From the NCBI GenBank assembly GCA_000493965.1, contig AWNV01000041.1, positions 1 through 11,000 on the forward strand: DNA of 11,000 nucleotides, written 5' to 3'. Under the pieces are notes generated by a model that was not told where the DNA came from, did no database searches, and worked only from the letters and a program-made list of their open reading frames with translations. Below are positions 1 through 6,857 of this stretch, piece after piece. Positions within the stretch are counted from its first letter, which is position 1. Each line of letters starts with the position of its first letter. The stretch comes from Candidatus Aminicenans sakinawicola JGI OTU-1 (GTDB taxonomy: Bacteria; Acidobacteriota; Aminicenantia; Aminicenantales; Aminicenantaceae). The position numbers and the translations under genes are program-made.

Positions 1-92
1 AAGTGCATGGGAAAAGAGTTAAATGTTATGCTGAAGGAAAAATCAACGTAACTGGCAGATATAATGGAAAATATATATTGTTATCGGCATAA
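1..92 (+). CDS. C-terminal end of an unidentified protein (partial)
   Basis: The reading frame that starts at base 3 stays open from the window edge to a TAA at 90-92. It gives 29 residues ending in NGKYILLSA. The residues are a plausible protein tail: alternating hydrophobic and polar positions (KRVKCYAEGKINVTGRY) look like beta strands, perhaps of an OB-like or other small beta domain. I do not recognise the family. The gene ends 36 bp before the dihydrolipoyl dehydrogenase start with no visible terminator, so the two are probably co-transcribed. Frame 1 also runs open to a stop at 49-51, but its residues look less protein-like. The call rests on openness and composition only. Confidence 0.5.
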   Translation, partial: VHGKRVKCYAEGKINVTGRYNGKYILLSA

Positions 93-128
93 TTTATGAA
101 TAATCCAGGTTAAAAAAGTGAGGAAAAA

Positions 129-1529
129 ATGGATGATAAATATGATATAGGGATTGTTGGAGGAGGGCCAGGGGGCTATGTGGCTGCAATTAGAGGAGCC
201 CAGCTTAAAAGAAGAGTAGTATTGTTTGAAAGGGATGAGGTTGGAGGGACCTGTATGAATTATGGATGCATACCAACCAAGTACCTTTTGCATCAAACAA
301 AGATTTTTAGAGACTTAAAAGAGAACAAAAATATTGAAGGTAAATTTGAAGCATTTAAATGTAATTGGAAAAGGATACAGGAGGAAAAGGGAAAAATTGT
401 GAAGAAACTTGTAAAAGGAGTAGAGTTTCTATTGAAAAAGAACGGCGTTAATGTTGTGAAAGGAAAAGCTTTATTAAGGAGTAAGAATCATATCGAAATT
501 TCCTGCGAAGAAGGGGAAAAAATATTCAAAACAGATAAAATTATTCTTGCAACAGGAAGCAGGCCGGCAGATCTTCCTTTTTTAAAGACAAACATGAAGA
601 ATATCATAACAAGCAGGGAAGCTCTGGAATTAGAAAATATTCCACGAAGATTGATAATTGTAGGGGCTGGTCCTATTGGCCTGGAAATGGGTACTATTTT
701 TCAGAGGCTTGGGAGTGATGTCTCAATTCTAGAGATTATGCCGACTATTCTACCAGGGAGTGAAAGAGATATCATATTCCGAATGGAAAGAGTCCTAAAA
801 GACCAGGGATTGAAAATATTTACTCAGATGAGAATAGAAGAATGTTTTATTAAGGATGGGAATATATATCTCAAGGGTACTTGTTTGAAAGATCAGAATC
901 CATTTGATTTTAATACAGATAAAATTCTATTAGCAACTGGCCGCAGGCCTAATTCTGAAGATTTAAAAGAAGCTCTTCCAGAACTCGACCTGGATGAAAA
1001 AGGATTTGTTAAAGTAAATTCCAGGTTTGAGACGAGCGTCCCTGGAGTTTATGCTATTGGAGACCTTATTGGAGGCAAGCTTCTGGCACATAAAGCTTTG
1101 CATGAAGGAATAGCTGCGTCTGAAAATGCCTCTGGATTAACAAAGACTGTTAATTATAATGCACTCCCGATGGCTGTGTTTTCAGAGCCTGAATTTTCAT
1201 CTGTTGGCCTTTCAGAGCAGGAAGCAAAGGAAAGAGGTATCATGGTAAAAACAGGGTTATTCTCTCTCCAGGCAAATGGGAGAGCTTTGTCTATGGGTAG
1301 TATCGAGGGAGCAGTAAAAATCATAGCCGATAAAAAGGAAAAGATTGTTGGAGCACATATTCTTGCCCCTAATGCCAGTGAGCTTATTGCTGAGATGACA
1401 TTAGCAATAGAAAATGGAATGACGCTACAAGATGTCTCTTCATCTATTCACATTCACCCTACATTATCTGAATCTGTTGCAGAGGCAGCATTGAAAGCTC
1501 AAGGAAAAGCTATCCATATAATAAACTAG
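129..1529 (+). CDS. lpdA: Dihydrolipoyl dehydrogenase (E3 component)
   Basis: This cytoplasmic flavoprotein reoxidises dihydrolipoamide with NAD+, as the E3 subunit of 2-oxoacid dehydrogenase complexes or of the glycine cleavage system. At 466 aa it has the usual family length. The N-terminal FAD-binding motif is GGGPGG (11-16). The redox-active disulphide is in GGTCMNYGCIPTK (39-51), with cysteines C42 and C47. The NAD-binding motif is VGAGPIGLEMG in the middle of the protein, and the second FAD motif is YAIGDL. The C-terminal dimerisation domain carries HIHPTLSE, with catalytic base H443 and partner E448. The ATG at 129 has GAGG at 120-123, five bases upstream. No E1, E2, lipoyl-carrier or glycine-cleavage gene lies in the window, so the partner complex cannot be named. 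The separation from mercuric and glutathione reductases rests on the HPTLSE tail and the C-x4-C spacing. Confidence 0.93.
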   Translation: MDDKYDIGIVGGGPGGYVAAIRGAQLKRRVVLFERDEVGGTCMNYGCIPTKYLLHQTKIFRDLKENKNIEGKFEAFKCNWKRIQEEKGKIVKKLVKGVEFLLKKNGVNVVKGKALLRSKNHIEISCEEGEKIFKTDKIILATGSRPADLPFLKTNMKNIITSREALELENIPRRLIIVGAGPIGLEMGTIFQRLGSDVSILEIMPTILPGSERDIIFRMERVLKDQGLKIFTQMRIEECFIKDGNIYLKGTCLKDQNPFDFNTDKILLATGRRPNSEDLKEALPELDLDEKGFVKVNSRFETSVPGVYAIGDLIGGKLLAHKALHEGIAASENASGLTKTVNYNALPMAVFSEPEFSSVGLSEQEAKERGIMVKTGLFSLQANGRALSMGSIEGAVKIIADKKEKIVGAHILAPNASELIAEMTLAIENGMTLQDVSSSIHIHPTLSESVAEAALKAQGKAIHIIN

Positions 1530-1588
1530 GAAGAAAGGACGGTTTGTTCTATGCTGATGGAGGAGCTATGTTCGGTTTTTATCTTTTA

Positions 1589-2791
1589 CTAGGAATCTTT
1601 TTTTACTGTTTCAGTCAAAAGGTCAAAAAAATTAGGGAGAGCTGCCGTTATTCTATGCCAGTTTGGAATTAGGAGAGAGGAAGATGGATTTTGCCAGAAA
1701 TCATCTCCTGCTTTTTTTATAGCTTCGGCAAAAGCCTCCACACATAAAGATTCGCTGTGACGGTCAAAATCTAATCCATTTATGGCTGCGTCATTCTCGT
1801 AACGAATGACAGTCTCTTGTGCAATTTTCAGATAAATATTGCTCAATGTCTTGAAAAAGCCTTCGGAGAATTGCACCCCTTCAAGAGCTAGATTTCTAAA
1901 GATGGATTTGGTGATATCCACAGTCATTTTCAAAACTCCCTTTTCAGTATCATTTGGCACTAGAGCCTGATGTTTATGTTCGTATGTATCTGCAATATCA
2001 ACCTGGCAGATTCTGTTCAATGACATATTTCTGTAAACTTCGGCGAGAGTGCCTACTTCCAGGCCCCAATCACTTGGTATTCGCATAGCCATCGCAAGAT
2101 CCCTTCTTATGGAAATCTCGCCAGATAATGCATAACGGAAGCTGTCCATGAAGACTAGAAATGGTAAATAGCCTAAGATTTTTTCAAGAGCCCGAATGAA
2201 TGGAGTGAAAAATAACCTGGTTGCACGGCCGTACATTTTGCCATTTATTCGGCTGTAATATCCCTTGCAGAATTCATATTCAGAATGTGTTGTTGTAACA
2301 GGATAACAGAGGCGAGCTAGAAGAATCCTGCTGTAGTTAACAATATCACAATCGTGTATTACAATGACACGGCTTTTTCTTCTTGCCAGAATGTAACCCA
2401 GGGAAATCCAGACTGCCCTTCCTTTTCCTTCTCTTCCCGGAGATAAATTATTATTATCTAGAAGGTGATAAAGTTCTTTCATCCGAGGACTATCATTCCA
2501 GATGATAGTAAGTTTTTTTACTGAAAAGAAATTTTTTTTAACCTTTTTAAATTGTTGTAAGTTTGCCTTGTCCAAACAGAGGACGATTTCATTGAGGTAA
2601 TTTACCTTTCTCAATGTATTCATGATATTTTGAAGGGAACCGCTCGAAAATTCCCTATAAAGAGAAGGCAGAATAAGTGCTATGGGTCTTATTCTTGAAA
2701 ATCCTCTTAAAGCATCTTCAAGTTTTTTAAGGTCTAATTCTCCTAATTTATGAAAAGTGGTGATAATTCCATTTTGGAAAAAATCCGACAT
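1589..2791 (-). CDS. gpgS: GT81-type glycosyltransferase, glucosyl-3-phosphoglycerate synthase-like
   Basis: This is a probable retaining GT-A enzyme. Known GpgS proteins transfer glucose from a nucleotide-sugar to 3-phosphoglycerate, the first step toward glucosylglycerate. The 400 aa protein opens with FFQNGIITTFHKLG. A nucleotide-binding strand follows (IALILPS, 37-43), then GREGKGRAVW (119-128), a metal-binding DCD (147-149), LSGEISIRRDL (222-232), SDWGLEVGTLAEV (240-252) and EHKHQ (271-275). The GKG, DxD, LSGE and G-x-E-x-G series with a late histidine is the GT81/GpgS pattern. The ATG at 2791 follows an AGGGGG-type Shine-Dalgarno sequence. A TTGACA-17-TATCCT promoter lies upstream. It is divergent from a second glycosyltransferase with the same motif order. 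No GpgP-like phosphatase is visible nearby, so direct use of glycerate or a distant phosphatase is possible. Acceptor and sugar donor are inferred, not shown. Confidence 0.75.
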   Translation of the reverse strand: MSDFFQNGIITTFHKLGELDLKKLEDALRGFSRIRPIALILPSLYREFSSGSLQNIMNTLRKVNYLNEIVLCLDKANLQQFKKVKKNFFSVKKLTIIWNDSPRMKELYHLLDNNNLSPGREGKGRAVWISLGYILARRKSRVIVIHDCDIVNYSRILLARLCYPVTTTHSEYEFCKGYYSRINGKMYGRATRLFFTPFIRALEKILGYLPFLVFMDSFRYALSGEISIRRDLAMAMRIPSDWGLEVGTLAEVYRNMSLNRICQVDIADTYEHKHQALVPNDTEKGVLKMTVDITKSIFRNLALEGVQFSEGFFKTLSNIYLKIAQETVIRYENDAAINGLDFDRHSESLCVEAFAEAIKKAGDDFWQNPSSSLLIPNWHRITAALPNFFDLLTETVKKDS

Positions 2792-2848
2792 TTCATCCCC
2801 CTAAGAAATATTCCATTATATTTAAAATAAAAAAAACCTTCTTCCGAT

Positions 2849-2877
2849 AGGATAGAAAAAAAAATAACCTGTGTCAA
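2849..2877 (-). promoter_or_regulatory. Sigma-70-type promoter of the GT81-like gene
   Basis: Read on the minus strand, a perfect -35 TTGACA (2877-2872) is followed after 17 bp by TATCCT (2854-2849), a 4/6 match to the -10 consensus. Transcription would start near 2842, leaving a leader of about 50 nt before the ATG at 2791. Eighteen bases from 2878 to 2861 (ATTGACACAGGTTATTTT) match the promoter before the Gfo/Idh/MocA gene at 16 of 18 positions. A second candidate -10, TATAAT at 2820-2815, lacks a convincing -35. Confidence 0.55.
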
Positions 2878-2901
2878 TTTATATACTTGTAAAATCCCGT
2901 A

Positions 2902-2920
2902 TTTTGAATGATTTTCAAAA
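2902..2920. repeat. Inverted repeat TTTTGAA-5-TTCAAAA
   Basis: This is a perfect 7-bp inverted repeat with a 5-base spacer in the divergent intergenic region, upstream of both glycosyltransferase promoters. It is too AT-rich to act as a strong terminator and has no T-tract. It could be a regulator binding site, but such short AT-rich repeats also arise by chance. Confidence 0.35.
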
Positions 2921-3014
2921 CTTATAGATTATATTTGAAATACTAAATTTCCTTCATCTTTTAAGGTTATAAAAAAAGTAGATAAATCACCCCACAAACC
3001 ATCCAAAAAGATGA

Positions 3015-3044
3015 TTGACGGAGAATGAACATATCCTTTAAAAT
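3015..3044 (+). promoter_or_regulatory. Candidate promoter for the rightward glycosyltransferase
   Basis: TTGACG (3015-3020) and TAAAAT (3039-3044) are separated by 18 bp, each a 5/6 match to the sigma-70 consensus. Transcription would start near 3051. That lies downstream of the ATG at 3025 and upstream of the ATG at 3103, so it favours the later start. AT-rich DNA gives chance matches to the -10 hexamer, so this remains tentative. Confidence 0.35.
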
Positions 3045-3082
3045 AAAACTTCTTATTTATCATATTATAATAGACAATAAAT

Positions 3083-3110
3083 ATTATAATGAACAAATTA
3101 TAATGAACAA
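3083..3110 (+). repeat. Perfect 14-bp tandem repeat (2 copies) at a gene start
   Basis: ATTATAATGAACAA occurs twice in direct succession, at 3083-3096 and 3097-3110. A related copy with 12 of 14 bases identical lies at 3064-3077. The second perfect copy contains the probable start codon ATG (3103-3105) of the rightward glycosyltransferase. The first copy contains an out-of-frame ATG (3089). It looks like a recent slippage duplication that could affect translation initiation. Confidence 0.8.
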
Positions 3111-4416
3111 TAAAATTTCGCTTACACCAAAAACACAAGAGCGGATTGGAAAAATAAAAAAAGCTGATATTTTAGTTGGTATTCCAAGTTATAACAATGA
3201 AAATACAATAGGGCATGTTATAAAAGCAGTTCGCCTCGGGCTTACGAAATATTTTCCAAAATATAAAAGTGTCATTGTTAACTCTGACTGCGGCTCTTCA
3301 GATAACACCAGAAAAGTAATTCGCAATCACATTAATGATTATGATGAACTTGATACGATCCTTATCTCCCACGAAATGCATCCTTTCACCAGGAGCCTTC
3401 AAATGCCTATTTCAGAAGTGGTTACAAGTTTCAGAGGAGCACCTGGTAAAGGGAAAGCCTTCAGGAGAATATTTGAAATTGCTCATGAGTTAAAGGTTAA
3501 AGCTGTTGTTGTTGTTGATTCTGACCTGCGTTCAATAACCCCTGAGTGGATCCAGCTTTTAGCCGGACCTATTATTTTTAAGGATTTTGATTATGTTGCT
3601 CCACTTTATTCACGTCATAAATATGATGGCACAATAACTAATTCTATAATTTATCCAATAACCAGAGCTCTTTATGGGAAAAGGATACGCCAGCCAATCG
3701 GTGGAGAATTCGGTTTTTCTGCAGATATTCTTAACCATTACATATTCAAAGATATCTGGGATACCGATGTAGCTTATTATGGTATTGACATCTGGATGAC
3801 AACAATTGCCTTGGCAAATAGTTTTAAGGTCTGTCAATCTTTCCTTGGAGCAAAAATCCATAATCCAAAAAACATAGCAACGCTTGCTCCAATGTTTAAG
3901 CAAGTGATAGGAACTATTTTCTCTCTTGTTGAAGAAAATTATGAAATATGGAAGAAAATAAAGAAGAGTGTTGACCTGACAACTTTTGGTTTTCAAGCCA
4001 GTGTTGTTCCTGAAGAGGTCTCTCAGGATTTTAACGAGCTTTTCCATATTTTTCGTAAAGGGCATAAGAAATTTAACTGCATATGGCAGGAAATATTGAA
4101 AAAAGAAAATCAAGAGGGACTAGAAAAGATAATACTGCTTCAAAAGAAGAATTTTGATTTTTCAAATCATCTCTGGGTAAACATTCTCTATGATTACATC
4201 CTTTTTTATCACAGGTTTAAAAACATTTTCATGGGGATGAGTCTTCCCCTGGTTCTTGAATCAATGATTCCTCTTTACTTTGGATTTATTGCATCTTTTG
4301 TTTTAAAGACAAAGGATATGAATAATCAGGAAGCCGAAGAGGAAATAGAGCAGCTATGTCTGGAATTTGAAAGATTAAAACCTTACCTAATAGGCAATTG
4401 GGATAAAAGAGATTAA
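3103..4416 (+). CDS. GT-A glycosyltransferase, mannosylglycerate/glucosylglycerate synthase-like
   Basis: The protein has 437 aa from this start. A nucleotide-sugar binding strand, ILVGIPSYNNENTIGHV (23-39), is followed by SDCGSSDNTR (61-70), PGKGKAF (114-120), the metal-binding DSDLRSITPEW (139-149), QPIGGEFGFS (197-206), YGIDIWMTT (226-234) and KIHNPK (251-256). The PGKG, DSD, GGE, G-I-D and late-His order parallels GT81 and GT78 enzymes that glycosylate glycerate or 3-phosphoglycerate. The C-terminal third is helical with a hydrophobic patch near LESMIPLYFGFIASFVL. An in-frame ATG at 3025 would add 26 low-complexity residues, but GGAGA directly abuts it and leaves no spacing. The start at 3103 gives a family-like N-terminus, though it has no clear Shine-Dalgarno sequence. 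Paired with the divergent GpgS-like gene it may add a second sugar, as in mannosylglucosylglycerate synthesis, or use another acceptor. Specificity is unproven. Confidence 0.7.
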   Translation: MNNKISLTPKTQERIGKIKKADILVGIPSYNNENTIGHVIKAVRLGLTKYFPKYKSVIVNSDCGSSDNTRKVIRNHINDYDELDTILISHEMHPFTRSLQMPISEVVTSFRGAPGKGKAFRRIFEIAHELKVKAVVVVDSDLRSITPEWIQLLAGPIIFKDFDYVAPLYSRHKYDGTITNSIIYPITRALYGKRIRQPIGGEFGFSADILNHYIFKDIWDTDVAYYGIDIWMTTIALANSFKVCQSFLGAKIHNPKNIATLAPMFKQVIGTIFSLVEENYEIWKKIKKSVDLTTFGFQASVVPEEVSQDFNELFHIFRKGHKKFNCIWQEILKKENQEGLEKIILLQKKNFDFSNHLWVNILYDYILFYHRFKNIFMGMSLPLVLESMIPLYFGFIASFVLKTKDMNNQEAEEEIEQLCLEFERLKPYLIGNWDKRD

Positions 4417-4467
4417 TCCCCCTTTCTAAAAACTACATTCTTAGTCTGACTCAAACTGCTCCTGCGG

Positions 4468-4513
4468 TAACCTCGAATTGTAAATAATACAGGTTATGTG
4501 ATTGACATAGGTT
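4468..4513. promoter_or_regulatory. Cluster of AGGTT half-sites upstream of the Gfo gene
   Basis: TAACCT (4468-4473) and AGGTTA (4491-4496) form a 6-bp inverted repeat with a 17-base spacer. A third AGGTT (4509-4513) lies 18 bases after the second, directly behind the -35 box. The first half-site is inside the palindrome GGTAACC (4466-4472). Position over and just upstream of the promoter is typical of an operator, but no regulator gene is present and the repeats are short. Confidence 0.3.
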
Positions 4514-4530
4514 TTTTTCGGTGATAAAAA
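4502..4530 (+). promoter_or_regulatory. Sigma-70-type promoter of the Gfo/DUF1080 pair
   Basis: A perfect TTGACA (4502-4507) is followed after 17 bp by TAAAAA (4525-4530), a 4/6 match to the -10 consensus. The start would fall near 4537, leaving a leader of about 38 nt before the ATG at 4575. The sequence ATTGACATAGGTTTTTTT (4501-4518) nearly repeats the minus-strand promoter of the GT81-like gene. Confidence 0.5.
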
Positions 4531-4574
4531 TTATTATTGTGTGATATAACAAATAAATTTAATAAGGAGAGGGG

Positions 4575-5999
4575 ATGAAAAAAGAAGGGAAAAAACAGTA
4601 CAGTGAACTTCCAGGCAAAAATTCCAGACGTTCGTTTTTAAAGAAATTAACATTGACAACTGCATTAGCAGCAGGAGCACCTACAGTTCTGCTTAGTTCC
4701 AACAGGAAAAGAATTTTCAGAGAAGTTCATGGGATTAGAGTAAAAAAGAAAATCTCTGAAAATGATAAGATTCATATTGCCTTGATTGGAGCCGGCTGGA
4801 TGGGAATGGAAGATGTGCGGACAGCCTTATTGGTTGATGGTGTTGAAATGGTAGCAGCTTGTGATTTGTATGATGGGAGGCTGATAAGATCAAAGGAAAT
4901 CTTTGGAAAAGATACTTTTACCACGCGGGATTACAACGAAATACTGGACAGAAAGGATATTGACGCTGTCGTGATTGCAACCCCTGACCACTATCATTCA
5001 ATTATTGCTGTGGAAGCACTCAAAAAAGGCAAAGCTGTTTATCTGGAAAAACCGATGGTTCAGAAGATTGAACATGGCCACGAACTCATTAGAGCTGAAA
5101 ACAGCACAAAAAAAACTCTTATCGTAGGCAGCCAGCGTGTGAGCTCGATCATTTACGAAAAAGCAAAGGAGTTATATAAATCAGGGAAAATCGGGGATCT
5201 TAATTTTGTTGAAGGTTACTGGGACAGGTTATCTGCACTTGGTGCATGGCAGTACTCCATCCCGCCTGATGCTTCCGAAAAGACAATTGACTGGGACAGA
5301 TATATAGCACCGACAACAAAGAGGCCATTTGATCCTATAAGGTTTTTCAGGTGGAGAAATTATCAGGATTATGGAACAGGCGTAGCAGGAGATTTGTTCG
5401 TTCACCTCTTTTCAGGATTACATTTAATAACTAGTTCGAATGGACCTCGGAGAATATTCTCGACTGGGGGATTAAGGTACTGGAAGGATGGAAGGGATGT
5501 ACCTGATATGTTTATTGGTGTGTATGATTATGCAAAAACTTCGAATCACCCGGCATTTAATCTTGTGTTAAGGGTCAATTTTGCCGACGGGTCAGGTGGC
5601 GGTTCGAATATTCGCCTGGTAGGTTCTGAGGGAGAAATTAAAGTGAGCGGAGAAGGCGTAACGCTCAGGAAAAGCAAGATGAAAAAGGCACCTGGTTACA
5701 TGATTGACACTTTTGCTGAGAATACTCAAAAGAAATTCCTTGAAGAATATTATGAAAGGTTTCCTGAAGAAAGGCCCTCTATGCAACCACCAAAAGAAAT
5801 CTTTTACAAGACGCCCAAGGATTACAATGACCGTTATGACCACTTTGTAAATTTCTTTGATTCTGTAAGAACAGGAAATCCGGTTATAGAAAATTCGATA
5901 TATGGATTAAGGGCTGCAGGTCCTGCACTTGCGAGTAATCTGAGCTATTTTGGAAAGAAAATAATAAACTGGGATCCTGAAAAGATGCAGGTAGTCTAA
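4575..5999 (+). CDS. Tat-exported Gfo/Idh/MocA family oxidoreductase
   Basis: This is a probable NAD(P)-dependent sugar dehydrogenase acting outside the cytoplasm. The 474 aa protein begins with a Tat signal: SRRSFLKK (17-24) followed by a hydrophobic stretch (25-42) without an obvious AxA cleavage site. The Rossmann fold starts at HIALIGAGWMGM (67-78, with glycines 72, 74 and 77). DHYHS (138-142) and the family EKP motif in YLEKPMV (156-162) follow. The C-terminal sugar-binding part has GVAGDLFVHLFSGLH (269-283), with H277 a candidate catalytic residue. The ATG has a strong AAGGAGAGG ribosome site (4564-4572). A DUF1080 lipoprotein follows. In characterised bacterial systems such pairs oxidise glycosides at C3 and then cleave the 3-keto product, so that role is inferred here. 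Tat export would let it fold with its cofactor bound, as in Zymomonas glucose-fructose oxidoreductase. The sugar substrate is unknown. Confidence 0.88.
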   Translation: MKKEGKKQYSELPGKNSRRSFLKKLTLTTALAAGAPTVLLSSNRKRIFREVHGIRVKKKISENDKIHIALIGAGWMGMEDVRTALLVDGVEMVAACDLYDGRLIRSKEIFGKDTFTTRDYNEILDRKDIDAVVIATPDHYHSIIAVEALKKGKAVYLEKPMVQKIEHGHELIRAENSTKKTLIVGSQRVSSIIYEKAKELYKSGKIGDLNFVEGYWDRLSALGAWQYSIPPDASEKTIDWDRYIAPTTKRPFDPIRFFRWRNYQDYGTGVAGDLFVHLFSGLHLITSSNGPRRIFSTGGLRYWKDGRDVPDMFIGVYDYAKTSNHPAFNLVLRVNFADGSGGGSNIRLVGSEGEIKVSGEGVTLRKSKMKKAPGYMIDTFAENTQKKFLEEYYERFPEERPSMQPPKEIFYKTPKDYNDRYDHFVNFFDSVRTGNPVIENSIYGLRAAGPALASNLSYFGKKIINWDPEKMQVV

Positions 6000-6065
6000 A
6001 AGAGATTGAACTGTTTAAAGATGAATATTGATGATTATCGGAAAATGTTAAAGAGAGAGGTTTTA

Positions 6066-6818
6066 ATGAAAAACTTCAAAATAATATTGTTAGTTTTAAT
6101 GTTTGCCTGTTTTATCACAGCTTCTTGTGTTTCAGAGAAAGGCGTACAGGAAGAACAGATTAACAAGCTTACTCAACAAGAAATCGACGATGGATGGCTG
6201 CTTTTGTTTGATGGAGAAACAAGCACTGGGTGGAGAGGCTATAACAAAGAAAACTTTCCCGATGCTGGATGGGAAATAGTTGATGGTACGATTCACTGTA
6301 TTGGCTCTGGACGTGGAGAAGCAGGCCATGGTGGTGATATAATTACCGAAAAAATATATAAGAACTTTGAACTGAAACTGGAATGGAAGATATCAGAAGG
6401 AGGAAACAGCGGTATTTTTTATATGGGGAAAGAAAAAAAAGATCAGCCTATATGGCAGTCAGCTCCAGAGATGCAAATTCTTGACAATGAAAGGCATCCT
6501 GATGCAAAAAAAGGGAAAGATGGAAACAGGCAGGCTGGAGCATTGTATGATTTAATCCCTGCAAAACCTCAAAATTCAAAACATGCAGGGGAGTGGAACA
6601 AAATAAAAATATATGTAAATGAGGGACTTGTCGAACACTGGCAAAATGGTGAAACGGTGCTTGAATATCACCTATGGACTCTTGATTGGAAAAATATGGT
6701 AAAAGAAAGCAAGTTTTCCGTATATCCGGATTTCGGCGAATACCAGGAAGGCCATATTGGGCTGCAGGATCATGGAAATGATGTTTGGTTTCGAAACATC
6801 AAGATGAAAGAGCTTTAA
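6066..6818 (+). CDS. DUF1080 (3-keto-disaccharide hydrolase family) lipoprotein
   Basis: The 250 aa protein has a lipoprotein signal: MKNFK, a hydrophobic core (6-17) and the lipobox TASC with C21 as the lipidated cysteine. Threonine at -3 is slightly off consensus. The rest is one DUF1080 (PF06439) beta-sandwich domain: GWLLLFDGETSTGW (43-56), GGNSGIFYM (112-120), PEMQILDNERHPDA (134-147), GALYDLIP (158-165), GEWNKIKIYVNEG (175-187), VEHWQNG (189-195) and IGLQDHGNDVWFRNIKM (231-247). Characterised relatives cleave 3-keto-glycosides, which fits the preceding exported oxidoreductase 66 bp upstream. An in-frame ATG at 6006 would add 20 charged residues before the signal peptide. The start at 6066 is preferred because GAGAGAGG (6053-6060) sits at good spacing and the signal peptide then starts correctly. 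The protein probably sits on the periplasmic face of a membrane. Confidence 0.87.
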   Translation: MKNFKIILLVLMFACFITASCVSEKGVQEEQINKLTQQEIDDGWLLLFDGETSTGWRGYNKENFPDAGWEIVDGTIHCIGSGRGEAGHGGDIITEKIYKNFELKLEWKISEGGNSGIFYMGKEKKDQPIWQSAPEMQILDNERHPDAKKGKDGNRQAGALYDLIPAKPQNSKHAGEWNKIKIYVNEGLVEHWQNGETVLEYHLWTLDWKNMVKESKFSVYPDFGEYQEGHIGLQDHGNDVWFRNIKMKEL

Positions 6819-6857
6819 AGCTTAAAAGAGATTCTATTAGGCATTCATACAAACTGA

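Larger units (their letters stand above)
2792..3102. other. Divergent intergenic region between the two glycosyltransferase genes
   Basis: About 310 bp of very AT-rich DNA with no credible gene. It holds a good minus-strand promoter for the GT81-like gene (2849-2877) and a candidate plus-strand promoter (3015-3044). It also has an inverted repeat TTTTGAA-5-TTCAAAA at 2902-2920, two AACCT/AGGTT half-sites near the minus promoter, and a perfect 14-bp tandem duplication at 3083-3110 that runs into the likely start codon of the rightward gene. If the rightward gene instead starts at 3025, the region is shorter. Confidence 0.7.

Noticed and set aside
81..296. Minus-strand open frame of 71 residues across the lpd start
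   Set aside because: It overlaps the FAD-binding and active-site coding region of lpd in antisense and has no ribosome site.
1530..1588. Gap between convergent lpd and GT81-like genes, considered for a bidirectional terminator
   Set aside because: There are T-runs, but I could not pair a GC-rich stem. A 13-codon open frame at 1551-1592 is too short to support as a gene.
2929..3138. Minus-strand open frame of 69 residues in the divergent intergenic region
   Set aside because: It is low-complexity and Ile/Tyr/Phe-rich as expected from AT-rich DNA, has no ribosome site, and overlaps the start of the rightward glycosyltransferase.
3610..4113. Minus-strand open frame of 167 residues
   Set aside because: It lies wholly inside the glycosyltransferase gene, which has clear family motifs. 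The antisense product has no recognisable domain.
5592..5843. Minus-strand open frame of 83 residues
   Set aside because: It is antisense within the Gfo/Idh/MocA gene and resembles no known protein.
6811..6822. Palindrome AGCTTTAAAGCT at the end of the DUF1080 gene, considered as a terminator
   Set aside because: It has no loop, is AT-rich and has no following T-tract. It is probably a chance HindIII-like repeat around the stop codon.
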